Positions 48,435 through 58,013 are shown, numbered from the stretch's first letter. The stretch is DNA of 64,000 nucleotides from Thermocrispum agreste DSM 44070 (GCF_000427905.1 NZ_KE386604.1:479086-543085); one strand, 5' to 3'. The notes: generated from the sequence alone by a model not told the origin. Program-made: numbers and translations.

Positions 48435-50324
48435 TCAGCTGAGCTGATCGCACGGCACCGGTTCCACCTCCGCGACGTCGGTGGACCAGTAGATGTTGGA
48501 GAACGACGCGGCGAACGTGCCTTCGGACAGCACTAGCCACGGTGTGTCGATGGCTTCCGGACGCCACAGCGTGCCCGCGTTCTCGGCGAAACAGCGCAGC
48601 GGCACCGCGACCGTCACGGTCTGATTCACCGGCAGGCGCTTGAACAGGTCGGAGACGGGGACGCCTGCAAAGCACGGGTGCTCGCACTGCACCTGCAGAG
48701 TCGTCTCGTCCGTGGGCGGGGTGCGCACCAGCACGTCGAACACCATGGCCGCGTCGGAGTGGGCGAAGAAGTCGTCCATCGGCTGTGGCTCGCCGCTTTG
48801 CAGGTAGACCTGGCCTTTGCCGGTCCAGGTCACGTTGAGCCTGCCGAGCCCGTCGATGCTCGCGGCGACCGTGTCGGTGCTGTTGCCCTTCGACCCGATC
48901 GGCACCCCTGCCCAGTAGTTCGCCACCGAGCCGAGGTACCCACGCCACGGGGGCCGGATGGAGCCGTCGGTGAACAGGTCCGCCCGGTGGCTGTCGTCCT
49001 CCGGGTGGGCCTGCTGGGCAGGTGGTGGTGGGGACGGCAGCAGCGCGATGGTGAGCAGGACGGCGACGACCACGGCGATGCACGCGCTCACGGTGACCGC
49101 CAGCCACGGCACGCGAGAGCCGGCGTCGGCGGCAGCGGGTGGGGTCGTTTCCGCAGTGGCCGTCGGTGAGGGCGGCGGTACCGGCGTGGCCTGGCCAGCT
49201 GCGCCCGGAGCCGGGGGAGCGGCGTGCGCGGCGAGTACCCGGCTGGCGGCCGGGCGGATGACCTCGCTCGGCTGGTGGCGCTGCGCCAGGTGGGCGGCGC
49301 CCAGCGCGACCGTGTGCTTGGGGTGCATCGCGGTGCGCACCGGCTTGCCGAACTCCTGGGCAAGTTGCTGCGCGACAAGCGGAATGCGGGACGAGCCGCC
49401 TGCCAGCACGATGGCGTCGAGCTGCTCCGGCTTGAGCTCGGCGGAGGCCGCGGCCCGGTGCACCGCTTCGACGGTCAGCGCGATGCTGGGCTTGATCAGC
49501 TCGTTGAACTCGAGCCGGGAGATCGACACCTCGCGCGCACCGTCCGGCAACGGCACGGACACCGTCACGTCCGGTTCGATGGACAGGTCCTCCTTGGCCT
49601 TGACGACCAGCGCGCGGATCTTCTCGTGCAGCCCGGCCTGTTCGTCGTCGGTGCGGTCGAGCCGGGAGATGGCGCCGTCCACGCGCTTGTCGACCTCGGC
49701 GAGCAGCGTCTCGTCGAAATCGACACCACCCATGTGCTCGATGCCTTCCGGGGTGCCGAGGATCTCCGCGCCGCCGTCTTTGACCCGCAGGATCGTGGTG
49801 TCGAACGTGCCGCCGCCCAGGTCGTAGACCGCGATGACGTCGCCGTCGGAGAGCTGGCGTTCCCGGCAGTAGTGGGTGGCCGCGGCTTCCGGTTCGGTGA
49901 TCAGCCGGTAGTTGGTAATCCCGGCCAGCCGGGGCACCTCGGTGAACTGCTCCCGTCGGTACGGGCCCCAGATCGCCGGATGGGTCAGCACCACGGTGGC
50001 GGGCGGGCCGCCGTGAATCCGCTCGACCTCGGCCAGGATGTCGCGCAGCTGGGCGGCCATCAGCGCGGCCGCCGAGTACGGCTGCCCGCCCAGGATGATC
50101 GGGCTCGGCTCACCGAGCCGGCGTTTGAACTCGGTGGCCCTGCGCTTCGGATCCGTGCCGTCCAGCGCTGCGGCGCCGGTGACCAGCTTCGATTCGGCGG
50201 TCAGGTAGGCGATCGAGGGCGTGACGACGTCCGGCGGGAGATACACCGTGCGCACGCCGCTCGGGCTCGCCACGGCGGCGGCGCAGAACGACGTCCCAAG
50301 ATCAACGCCTAGCCCGTACCACAC
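48435..50324 (-). CDS. Hsp70 (DnaK-type) ATPase fused to a membrane segment and an ExoP-like carbohydrate-binding domain
   Basis: 629 aa from the GTG at 50324 (AGGGGTGGA just upstream; GTG at 50327 also possible). Residues 1 to about 355 are an actin-fold Hsp70 nucleotide-binding domain: GLGVDLGTSFCAAAV, ITEPEAAATHYC, VYDLGGGTFDTTIL, VLAGGSSRIPLV. A Pro/Ala-rich linker leads to one hydrophobic segment at about 405-430. Residues about 448-629 resemble the ExoP galactose-binding-like domain found at the C-terminus of some GH3 glucan glucohydrolases: PPWRGYLG, GKGQVYLQSG, VFDVLVRTPP, CEHPC, VPLRCFAENAG, DTPWLVLSEG. No Hsp70 peptide-binding domain is present. The layout implies a cytoplasmic ATPase with an outside sugar-binding domain. 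Two beta-1,3-glucanase genes lie just upstream. Confidence 0.87.
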   Translation of the reverse strand: MWYGLGVDLGTSFCAAAVASPSGVRTVYLPPDVVTPSIAYLTAESKLVTGAAALDGTDPKRRATEFKRRLGEPSPIILGGQPYSAAALMAAQLRDILAEVERIHGGPPATVVLTHPAIWGPYRREQFTEVPRLAGITNYRLITEPEAAATHYCRERQLSDGDVIAVYDLGGGTFDTTILRVKDGGAEILGTPEGIEHMGGVDFDETLLAEVDKRVDGAISRLDRTDDEQAGLHEKIRALVVKAKEDLSIEPDVTVSVPLPDGAREVSISRLEFNELIKPSIALTVEAVHRAAASAELKPEQLDAIVLAGGSSRIPLVAQQLAQEFGKPVRTAMHPKHTVALGAAHLAQRHQPSEVIRPAASRVLAAHAAPPAPGAAGQATPVPPPSPTATAETTPPAAADAGSRVPWLAVTVSACIAVVVAVLLTIALLPSPPPPAQQAHPEDDSHRADLFTDGSIRPPWRGYLGSVANYWAGVPIGSKGNSTDTVAASIDGLGRLNVTWTGKGQVYLQSGEPQPMDDFFAHSDAAMVFDVLVRTPPTDETTLQVQCEHPCFAGVPVSDLFKRLPVNQTVTVAVPLRCFAENAGTLWRPEAIDTPWLVLSEGTFAASFSNIYWSTDVAEVEPVPCDQLS

Positions 50325-51012
50325 CACTCCACCCCTTGCGACTCTGGACGAGCCGATGTCAGCTAGGTCACCGTACCTGACCGGCCCACCGCCACCACGC
50401 CACTGTCCGTGTTGTAACCGGTCCTTCACCGTGCGCGCCGACACCGAGGTAGATGCGACGGAACGTGGCCGTCGGCTGGTGCCTGCCCACCGTGTGGAGG
50501 TCGGAGCCGGAAGATGCCGCCGTACCCGGCCCGGCGGCGACGTCGTTCATCGATTCCTGTGCGCGCGACTTGCGGCCACGGTGGGAGCAGCCGTCGTGCG
50601 TGCCGACAGCGGATACGACAGCGGACGACAGGGTCGCGATGTGGTCGTTGTCCGAGCCGACGATGGTGTTCGAACCGCCGGTCGGTGGTTGCGGTTGGGG
50701 GTGTGTCGAGGTGGGCGGTGGGCCGGTCGACGGTTGCCGCTGGGCGTGCGCCGAGGTTTCCGACGGTGAGTCGCCGGTGCTCGATGCTTGGGCGTGCCCG
50801 GCGAACCCGCGGTCGGAAGAGTCGCTGCCGTGCATGCCGCGCACACGGCACGTGCACCACGAGCTTGACCGATGCAAGGCTGGCTCCTAGGCGCACGGCC
50901 ACTTCCCGCTCGCCGGACAGCTCATCCCCGCCTTCTCGCCCACGCACACACCACCCCTCGACCGCACCTTGTGAGCGCACGGCCGCTCGGCATCTTGTCC
51001 CACCGCAGAAGC
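50325..51012. other. Gene-poor interval upstream of the Hsp70 fusion
   Basis: A Ser/Thr/Pro/His-rich frame on minus (50368-50877) has no recognisable domain and no clear ribosome site. I do not support a gene here. The Hsp70 promoter should lie at its left end. Confidence 0.35.
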
Positions 51013-51045
51013 GACGGGGCGGCCGCGTGCCGCAGCCGCCCCGTC
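51013..51045 (-). terminator. Hairpin after the first GH64 gene
   Basis: Perfect 11-bp arms GACGGGGCGGC/GCCGCCCCGTC with an 11-nt loop, 27 bp past the stop on the minus strand. Confidence 0.7.
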
Positions 51046-51072
51046 ACCGGTTTGCGAGGACACCAACCGCGA

Positions 51073-52260
51073 TCACTCGAACGGCGTCAAGGTGATCGCG
51101 GCGCTTTGCGGGGTGGGGTGGTGGACCAGGGTGTCCTGCGCCATCACATCGTCGAACGGGAAGCCGTACGCCCGCCCGTCGGCCATGTTCTCGTGGACCA
51201 TCCGCGAGTAGTGGTTGGTCCGCTCGACGTGGTAGAAGGTGTCCGGTTGCTGCGCGCCGTACTGCTGCACCTCGGTCGTGTGCAGGGTGCCGCGCTGCAG
51301 GGACGCGCACAGCGTGCGGGCGATCGGACCGATGACCGCGTCGTTCGGGGCGAACAGCCTGCCGTGGCAGCCCCACACATCGGCCGAGGTCGGCTTCTCG
51401 AACGTCGCCACCGGCTGGCCGTTGGCGTCGCGGAACGTCATCGTCGCGCCGTCGCTGCGGCCGTAGAACGCCACGTCGGGCTGGTCGGCGAACGGCTTCA
51501 CCACCAGGTCACGGTCGATGTAGGTGTTCCACACCTGGTCGATGTACGGCTGCAGGTAGTTCGGGTCCATCAGCCCGTGCTCGGTGGCCTTGATCGGGGA
51601 CAGCACCCGCACCACCGTGCCGTCGGCGCGGGTCACGACGGTGTTCTCGAATCCGGGCGTGTTGCGCACGGCCTCGATGACCGCGTTCCGCCCGCCCGGC
51701 TTGAGTTCACCGCGCGTGATGGTCTGCCCGTCCGGCGCGGTCACCGACACCGAATGCGGCACCGCGAACATGTCCACCTGGGTGGTGTTCATCCAGATGC
51801 CGCTGTCGTCGTAGTTGAACTCGGCGAAGTCGAACAGGATGTCGTGGCTCGGGTCGCCGGGCGCCCACGGCGCGGGGTGCACCAGGCCGTCGGGAGTCAG
51901 GCTGAACGGCAGCTTGTCCCCGAAGGACATGTAGATCCGGCCGGAGACGTGCTTGGGCAGCTGGAGGGTCGTGGACTGGCCGAGCGCGGGGCCGGGAATG
52001 GAGATGTCGGGGGCGGGGACCGGCGGGACCGCGCCGCCCTGCCACGGGACGAAGTCGCCCGCCTGGGTGACGTAACCTTGCTGGCCGTTCTGCTGGCCCA
52101 CCACGTAGAGGTGCACCTGCTCCGGACGACCGCTGTTGTTGACGACGGTCAGGGGAAGCTTGTCCGGTGCGGCGCTTTGCGCGGTCGCCGTCGGCAGGAC
52201 AGCGGCCGCGGTGGCAGCTATCGCAGCGAGCGCGCCGAACACTTTCGTTCGAACTCGCAT
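51073..52260 (-). CDS. Secreted GH64 beta-1,3-glucanase, copy A
   Basis: 395 aa from the ATG at 52260 (AAGGAG upstream). A signal peptide covers residues 1 to about 32 (MRVRTKVFGALAAIAATAAAV...). The mature part is a GH64 thaumatin-like glucanase: LTVVNNSGRPEQVHLYV, GRIYMSFGDKL, FDFAEFNYDD and TTQVDMFAVPHSVSV. The Glu of AEF and the Asp of QVDMF lie 16 residues apart, as the two catalytic acids do in characterised GH64 enzymes. It should hydrolyse fungal or plant beta-1,3-glucan outside the cell. It is a close paralogue of the next upstream gene. Confidence 0.92.
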   Translation of the reverse strand: MRVRTKVFGALAAIAATAAAVLPTATAQSAAPDKLPLTVVNNSGRPEQVHLYVVGQQNGQQGYVTQAGDFVPWQGGAVPPVPAPDISIPGPALGQSTTLQLPKHVSGRIYMSFGDKLPFSLTPDGLVHPAPWAPGDPSHDILFDFAEFNYDDSGIWMNTTQVDMFAVPHSVSVTAPDGQTITRGELKPGGRNAVIEAVRNTPGFENTVVTRADGTVVRVLSPIKATEHGLMDPNYLQPYIDQVWNTYIDRDLVVKPFADQPDVAFYGRSDGATMTFRDANGQPVATFEKPTSADVWGCHGRLFAPNDAVIGPIARTLCASLQRGTLHTTEVQQYGAQQPDTFYHVERTNHYSRMVHENMADGRAYGFPFDDVMAQDTLVHHPTPQSAAITLTPFE

Positions 52261-52462
52261 GTCGACTCCTTGGGCGGAAGAGCGCACAGTCTGTGGGTGT
52301 CGACTGCACTCGCTGTGCGGTCCGTCACGCAACGCCGGCCGGTGAAGATCTGCCCGGTCTTCCCGTCACGGTGCACTTAGGCGCAAGGCGTTCTTTCCGC
52401 TTCCGCCCCGGCCGCGCCGGAAGATCGACTACTCCGTGCCGCGGCACGGTACCGGAATACGA

Positions 52463-52493
52463 CAGCCCGCGGGGCACGCGGCCCCGCGGGCTG
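52463..52493 (-). terminator. Hairpin after the second GH64 gene
   Basis: Perfect 13-bp arms CAGCCCGCGGGGC/GCCCCGCGGGCTG with a 5-nt loop, 14 bp past the stop. It makes the two GH64 genes separate transcription units. Confidence 0.8.
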
Positions 52494-52507
52494 GTGAAGG
52501 GAAGGAA

Positions 52508-53704
52508 TCAGCTGAACGGCGTGAGCGTGATGGCGGCCGACTGCGGGTTGCCGTCGTGCACCAGCGACTCCTGCGCCATCACGTCGTCGAACGGGAAGCC
52601 GTACGCCCGCCCGTCGACCATGTTCTCGTGGATCAGCCGCGAGTAGTGGTTGGTGCGCTCCACCCGGTAGAAGTCGGTCGCCGGGTTGCCGCCCGGCTGC
52701 ACGTCGATCGAGTGCAGCGTGCCGCGGTGCAGCGCCGCGCACAGGGTGCGGGCGATCGGCCCGATCACCTGATCGTTCGGCGCGTGCAGCCTGCCGTGGC
52801 AGCCCCACACGTCGCTCGAGGTCGGCTTCTCGAACGTGGCGACCTGCGCGCCACTGGTGTCGGTGAACACCATGGTCGATCCGTAGGTGCGGCCGGTGAA
52901 CCGGACGTCCGGCCGATCGCCGAACGGCACCACCGTCAGGTCCCTGCCGGTGTAGGTGTTCCACGCCTGATCGATGTACGGCTGCAGGTAGCCGGGGTCG
53001 AGCCTGCCCACCTCGGCCGCCTTGCCCGGCGCCAGTGCCCGCAGCATCGTCCCGTCGCCGCGGGTCACCACGGTGTTCTCCCAGCCGGGTGTGCTGCGCA
53101 GGCCGTTGATCACCGCGGTACGGCCACCGGGTTTGAGCTCACCGCGGGTGATGGTCTGACCGTTGGCGCCGGTGACCGAGACGGAGTGCGGCACGGCGAA
53201 CATGTCGACCTGCGTGCTGTTCAGCCACAGGCCCGCGTCGTTGTAGGTGAACTCGGTGAAGTCGAACAGGATGTCGTGGTTGGGATCGCTCGGGTTCCAC
53301 GGCGCAGGCTGCACCAGGCCGTCCGGGGTCAGGAAGAACCGGATCTTCTCGCCGAACGACATGTAGATCCGGCCGGAGATGTTCTTCGGGACGTACAGGG
53401 TCGTCGACTGGCCCGCGGCAGGCCCCGGGATGGACACGTCCGGTGCGGGCGACGGCGGGATCGATCCCGGTGGCCATGCCGAGAAGTCACCGGCTTGATT
53501 GACGTAACCGAGCCTGCCGTCCCGGACGCCCGTGACGTAGAGGTGGACCGGCTCGGATCGGCCGCTGTTGTTGGTGACGGTGATCGGCAGCTTGTCCGGT
53601 GCGGCGTTCTGCGCGGACGCCGCGGGCAGGACCGCGACCGTGGTCGCCGCGATCCCGGCGGCCACTCCGGCGAGCGCGCCGAACACCTTCGTTCGTACTC
53701 GCAT
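52508..53704 (-). CDS. Secreted GH64 beta-1,3-glucanase, copy B
   Basis: 398 aa. Its first 12 residues are identical to those of copy A (MRVRTKVFGALA) and the rest is alignable over the full length without large gaps. Signal peptide to about residue 31. Catalytic-type acids again 16 residues apart (FTEFTYND and QVDMF). AAGGAG precedes the ATG. A tandem duplication of a secreted glucanase, each copy with its own terminator. Confidence 0.93.
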   Translation of the reverse strand: MRVRTKVFGALAGVAAGIAATTVAVLPAASAQNAAPDKLPITVTNNSGRSEPVHLYVTGVRDGRLGYVNQAGDFSAWPPGSIPPSPAPDVSIPGPAAGQSTTLYVPKNISGRIYMSFGEKIRFFLTPDGLVQPAPWNPSDPNHDILFDFTEFTYNDAGLWLNSTQVDMFAVPHSVSVTGANGQTITRGELKPGGRTAVINGLRSTPGWENTVVTRGDGTMLRALAPGKAAEVGRLDPGYLQPYIDQAWNTYTGRDLTVVPFGDRPDVRFTGRTYGSTMVFTDTSGAQVATFEKPTSSDVWGCHGRLHAPNDQVIGPIARTLCAALHRGTLHSIDVQPGGNPATDFYRVERTNHYSRLIHENMVDGRAYGFPFDDVMAQESLVHDGNPQSAAITLTPFS

Positions 53705-53891
53705 GTCGACTCCTTGAAGTGCAGGGGTGCCTGTCAGTGTGGGTCGACAACGGGTCCTGTGTGGCGCCGATCACGCTCGGGCGGCGAGAGTCTGCCCCAG
53801 CCGTCCTCGCCGTCGTGCACTTCCGCGCATCCTCACCGTCCTTGTGATCGTTACTCTCGCGTACTCGATCGACACGGAGCGAGGTGGCTTC

Positions 53892-55451
53892 ATGGGGAGC
53901 GTGCGCAGAGTCGGGTCCGCGGTGCTGGCCGTACTGGCCGGGATGTCACTGGGGGTGGTGGCCGCACCCGCGGCGTCGGCGGAAACCGAGGTGACCGAAG
54001 GCTGCATCGAAAGCGTTCCGGATCCAGGCACGAGCAAACCGGTCTCGATCTGCTACACGCTCTACAAGCCGCCGGGTGCCAGCGCGGACAACCCGGTGCC
54101 GATGATCCTGGAAGGCCACGGCTGGGGCGGCAGCAGGAAGACCGACCCGTCGGCGTCGTTCGGCGGGCTGATCGACGCCGGGTTCGGGGTGCTCAGCTTC
54201 GACCAGCGCGGCTTCGGCGACAGCGGCGGCAAGGCCCACCTGATGCGTCCGGACGTCGAGGGGGAGGACGTGCAACGGCTGATCGACTTCGTCGCCGAGC
54301 AGCCGTGGGTGGCCAAGGACGCACCCGGTGACCCGGTGCTGGGTGCCATCGGCGGCTCGTACGGCGGCGGCTACCAGTACGTCGGAGCGCTCAGCGAGGT
54401 GATGAAGACCGGCACCACCCGGTTCGACGCGCTCGCGCCGGAGATCACCTGGTACAGCCTGAGCGAAAGCCTCGCACCGCAAGGCGTTGCTAGGACGGAG
54501 TGGGCGTTGCTGCTCTACCTGGCCGGCCTGCCGTCGGACGCGCACACCACGACGGTGACGACGGCGCTGCTCGAGGCGCTGGTGACGGGCAACATCCCGG
54601 TGTCGCTGGAGAAGTTCCTCGAGCGCAACGGCCCGGCCTGGCATGTCGCCCAGGGCCGCAAGCTGGACGTTCCGGTGCTCATCCGGCAAGGGATCACCGA
54701 CAACCTGTTCCCACTGGATCAGGCGCTGAAGACCTACGACAAGCTGCTGACCCCGCAGGCGCGGGAGCGCAGCCTGCTGATCGGCTACAACGGTGGCCAC
54801 ACGCTGCCGAGTGTCGTGCCGCCGGGGACGAACGACGCGTTGAAGGCACTGGCGGGCGGGCTGACCGAGTCCGACCCGTGCTCGCAGGAACTCGGTGGGT
54901 CGTTCAACCAGCTGCGGTTGGCGTTCTTCAAGCGTGAGCTGCTGGGTGAGGACGTCAGCATCCCCGGGCTCGGCCAGTACCACCTGGCCACCGCGGGCGG
55001 CCGGTGCCAGACGGTGACCAGCACGGAGGCGAACACGACGATCGAGCTGGGCAAGACCGCGAACCTGGTGGGTGTCGGCCTGCCGGTGGCCGTGCCGATC
55101 ACCTCGGGCCCGATCACCGTGGCCGGGACGCCGACGCTGGACGCCAAGGTCACCTCGCTGGCGCTGGACGGCAGGATGTTCCTGGCGCTGGCGGTGGGCA
55201 GCAGCCCGCTGAACGCCAAGATCGTGCAGAACAACATGCTGCCGCTGCGGGAGCCGGGCCTGGTGGTGGACAAGCCGCGGCGGGACATCGAGCTGCCGTC
55301 GGTGGCCATCGACGTGCCCGCGGGCCAGACGCTGTACCTGCTGGTCACGCCGATCTCCGACATGTCGTTCGGGCACGGCAGCCGGGTGCCGGGCGCCATG
55401 GTGCTGAAGAACATGAAGGTCCACCTGCCGGTGGTCGGAACGCAGAGCTGA
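53892..55451 (+). CDS. Secreted S15/CocE-type alpha/beta hydrolase
   Basis: 519 aa from the ATG at 53892 (GAGGTGG upstream). Signal peptide residues 1 to about 30 ending AAPAASA. Catalytic triad regions: GAIGGSYGGGYQ (Ser), ITDNLFPLDQ (Asp), YNGGHTLPS (His). A C-terminal beta-sandwich (about 385-519) resembles the jelly-roll of X-Pro dipeptidyl-peptidases and cocaine-esterase-like enzymes. Probably an extracellular peptidase or esterase; divergent from GH64 copy B. Confidence 0.88.
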   Translation: MGSVRRVGSAVLAVLAGMSLGVVAAPAASAETEVTEGCIESVPDPGTSKPVSICYTLYKPPGASADNPVPMILEGHGWGGSRKTDPSASFGGLIDAGFGVLSFDQRGFGDSGGKAHLMRPDVEGEDVQRLIDFVAEQPWVAKDAPGDPVLGAIGGSYGGGYQYVGALSEVMKTGTTRFDALAPEITWYSLSESLAPQGVARTEWALLLYLAGLPSDAHTTTVTTALLEALVTGNIPVSLEKFLERNGPAWHVAQGRKLDVPVLIRQGITDNLFPLDQALKTYDKLLTPQARERSLLIGYNGGHTLPSVVPPGTNDALKALAGGLTESDPCSQELGGSFNQLRLAFFKRELLGEDVSIPGLGQYHLATAGGRCQTVTSTEANTTIELGKTANLVGVGLPVAVPITSGPITVAGTPTLDAKVTSLALDGRMFLALAVGSSPLNAKIVQNNMLPLREPGLVVDKPRRDIELPSVAIDVPAGQTLYLLVTPISDMSFGHGSRVPGAMVLKNMKVHLPVVGTQS

Positions 55452-55461
55452 CGCCCCGGGC

Positions 55462-55488
55462 GCCGGGCTCGCCGACGGCGGGCCCGGC
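55462..55488 (+). terminator. Hairpin after the S15-type hydrolase gene
   Basis: GCCGGGC/GCCCGGC outer arms with an inner CGCCG/CGGCG stem, 10 bp after the stop. Confidence 0.55.
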
Positions 55489-56074
55489 ACCGGTCGCTCG
55501 GCAGCGAGCGGAGGACGGCCGTCCAGGCTGCGGGGCGAGCTCGGTTGGCCGCCCGGGCTGCGGGTGAGCTGGGTTGGTTGACGTGGCTGCCTGCCGGGGC
55601 GTTGTGCGTCGGTTGGTGGCTGGTGTGTGTGCCGGTGGGCTTGGGTGGGCTGGCTGGTGGCGGCTGCGGATGTCGCCGGGCCGTCGGTGGCTCGCACCCC
55701 GGCCGGTGTGCGAGTCGGTCGGTCCCGGTCATCCGGGGCGTCTACTCGGGCGTCGTATGTGCCTGCCGGGCCTCGGCGGGGCAGATGGTGTCGGTAGCCG
55801 GTGTGCGGCGGAGCGCTGGGACGGGAAGGTCACATGGCGATGTTCTCCCGGCGTCGGGGTCGGCACGTCGGCAGCGAACCTGTCTAGGCCGGGTCCCGCA
55901 TGCGGCCGAGGTCGGCCGGTGCGGCACCCGTCCGACGTAACCTCGCTTGCCGTCGTCGTACCGGCCGTGATCGGGAATACTCCGTGCGACGCGTGCCGGG
56001 CGAACCCGCATGACCGTATCCTCCGTGGTAGGGAAACCGACCGGTCGGGTCGCCGGGATGTTTCGGGAGGTGGC
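55489..56074. other. Gene-poor interval upstream of the alpha/beta hydrolase
   Basis: About 585 bp of G/T-rich sequence. I see no supported gene. TATCCT at about 56017 is a possible -10 box for the gene that starts at 56075. Confidence 0.35.
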
Positions 56075-56974
56075 ATGGCAGAGCAATTCGCGCGCGGTGT
56101 CAACAACGGAATCGACCTCTGTTACGAGACCTTCGGTGACCCGAGTGACGAGCCGCTGCTGCTGATCATCGGGCTCGGCTCTCCCATGACGTGGTGGGAC
56201 GCCGAGTTCTGCGACATGCTCGCCGACCGCGGCTTCTACGTGGTGCGGTTCGACAACCGGGACAGCGGCCGCTCGACCTGGCTGGACGAACCGGCCGACC
56301 TGCTGCGCGCCCTGCTGCTGCGGCAGTCCCCGTACCGGCTGGAGGACATGGCCAAGGACACCGTCGGCCTGCTCGACCACCTCGGCATCTCGCAGGCACA
56401 CCTGGTCGGGGCCTCGATGGGTGGGATGATCGCCCAGCTGATGGCGCTCGACTACCGCTCCCGGGTGCGGTCGCTCACCTCGATCATGTCGAACACCGGC
56501 AGCAGGCTGGTCGGTCGCCCGTCCCTGACGGGGTGGCGCACGCTGCTCAAGCCGGCGCCGCAGACCCGTGAGGGATTCATCGAGCATCAGGTGCGGGTGG
56601 CCCACAGGCTGCCCTCCCCGTGCTACCCGGTGGACGAAGAGCGGGTGCGCCGCCGCGCGGTGGAGACGTACGAGCGGGGGCTGAACCCGGCGGGCCGGGC
56701 ACGGCAGTTCGCCGCGATCCTCGCCGCGACCGACCGGACGTCGCGGCTGCGTACGCTCCGCCTGCCCACCACCGTCATCCACGGCACCGACGACCACGTG
56801 ATCGACGTGAGTGGCGGCCTGGCCACCGCGCGAGCCATCTCCGGCGCGGAGCTGCACGTCATCAACGGCCTGGGTCACGAGCTGCCGCCGGCGCTGTGGG
56901 CGCGGTACGTGCAGTACATCGAGCACACGGTGGAGCGCGCTATGGTCGCGACCGCCGAGCACAGCGCGCGCTGA
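56075..56974 (+). CDS. Alpha/beta-fold hydrolase
   Basis: 299 aa from the ATG at 56075 with GGGAGG upstream; the longer frame is not needed. Oxyanion region LLLIIGLGSPMTWWD, nucleophile elbow VGASMGGMIAQ, acid in HGTDDHVIDVSGG, and His in GLGHELPP. No signal peptide. Similar proteins are annotated as esterases, lipases or proline iminopeptidase-like; the substrate is unknown. Confidence 0.9.
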   Translation: MAEQFARGVNNGIDLCYETFGDPSDEPLLLIIGLGSPMTWWDAEFCDMLADRGFYVVRFDNRDSGRSTWLDEPADLLRALLLRQSPYRLEDMAKDTVGLLDHLGISQAHLVGASMGGMIAQLMALDYRSRVRSLTSIMSNTGSRLVGRPSLTGWRTLLKPAPQTREGFIEHQVRVAHRLPSPCYPVDEERVRRRAVETYERGLNPAGRARQFAAILAATDRTSRLRTLRLPTTVIHGTDDHVIDVSGGLATARAISGAELHVINGLGHELPPALWARYVQYIEHTVERAMVATAEHSAR

Positions 56975-57019
56975 CCGGCCTACGCTCCGGCGCGCTACGA
57001 AAGCGAGCCTCCCGTGGTG

Positions 57020-57035
57020 CAGGCGTGTGCCTGCG
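57020..57035. terminator. Short hairpin between convergent genes
   Basis: GCAGGC/GCCTGC with a 4-nt loop in the gap between the hydrolase and the LysR gene. Confidence 0.4.
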
Positions 57036-57048
57036 CCGTGGCAAGTAC

Positions 57049-57975
57049 CTAGCTGGCCGCGGCCAGCGTCCCGCGTTTTTCGACGACTTCGCGCAGGGCC
57101 TGCAGCGCCTGCTGAATCTGCGGGCTGTTCCTGCTGCCGCGCCGCACGCACGTCATGATCTGCCTGGTCGGCAGCGGCTCGACGGTCAGCGGCAGGCGCC
57201 GCAGTTGGAAGCTCGCGGGCAGTTCGGCGAGCCGGGGAATCAGCGAGATGCCGAGCCCGTGGGCCACCAGTGCCGCCACCGCGCTCCAGTCGGTGGCGAA
57301 GTGCGCCACGTGCGGCGTGAACCCAGCGACCGCGCAGGCGACCATGGCCCGGTCGTGGTGATCGCACGTGCCGGGCACCGGCAGGATCCACGGTTCGCAT
57401 CCGGCGTCGGCCAGCGCGAGCCTCTTCTTCCCGGTCAGCGGGTGATCGGCAGGCACGAGCAGATCCAACGGCTCGGACATCATCGGCTGCTGGTCGAAGC
57501 GCGGGTCGTCCGGCGCCGGGCCGTTGTCGGTCGGGGTCAACAGCAGCAGATCCGTCTCGTCGGCCAGCAGCAGCTTGAAGCCTTCCTCGGACTCGCACTC
57601 GCGCACGGTCACCCGCAGCCCAGGGTTGCGCTCCTGCAGCAGCACGGCCGCCGGGGCGAGCAGCGCCATCGCGGTGGGAAAGCCGCTCAGCCGCAGGATC
57701 CCGGCCGCACCCGCGCGATACGCCTGCAGTGCCGCCCTGGCTTCCTCCCAGCGCGCCAGCAGTTCGTCGGCGTGCTCGACCAGCACCAGCGCGGCCGGGG
57801 TGAGCCGCACTCCGCGCCCTTGCGGCTCGAGCAGGGGGACCTCGAGCTCCCGGGACAGCTCGCGGATCTGGTGCGACACCGCCGAGGGGGTCAGATGGAG
57901 CGCGGCCGCCGCGGCGGTGACCGTGCCGTGCTGGTGCACGGCCCGCAGGACCTGCAGCCGACGAAGGTCAATCAT
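57049..57975 (-). CDS. LysR-family transcription regulator
   Basis: 308 aa. N-terminal winged helix in residues 1-60 (LRRLQVLRAVHQHGTVTAAA, LTPSAVSHQIRELSREL), then a two-lobed effector-binding domain (residues 90-295). Divergent from the small zinc-ribbon gene at 58048, the usual LysR arrangement, with a dyad between them. Confidence 0.94.
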   Translation of the reverse strand: MIDLRRLQVLRAVHQHGTVTAAAAALHLTPSAVSHQIRELSRELEVPLLEPQGRGVRLTPAALVLVEHADELLARWEEARAALQAYRAGAAGILRLSGFPTAMALLAPAAVLLQERNPGLRVTVRECESEEGFKLLLADETDLLLLTPTDNGPAPDDPRFDQQPMMSEPLDLLVPADHPLTGKKRLALADAGCEPWILPVPGTCDHHDRAMVACAVAGFTPHVAHFATDWSAVAALVAHGLGISLIPRLAELPASFQLRRLPLTVEPLPTRQIMTCVRRGSRNSPQIQQALQALREVVEKRGTLAAAS

Positions 57976-57981
57976 GAAGAG

Positions 57982-58013
57982 AGATTAGACAGTATTGCAA
58001 AGAAACATGCAAT
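57982..58013. promoter_or_regulatory. LysR promoter and dyad ATTGCA-N8-TGCAAT
   Basis: Perfect 6-bp inverted repeat at 57994-57999 and 58008-58013. On the minus strand TTGCAT (58012-58007) and TCTAAT are 17 bp apart, so the dyad overlaps the likely -35 of lysR. This suggests autoregulation. Confidence 0.55.

Noticed and set aside
50368..50877. 169-codon Ser/Pro-rich minus-strand frame upstream of the Hsp70 fusion
   Set aside because: No domain, no clear start signal, and composition expected of a chance frame in GC-rich DNA.
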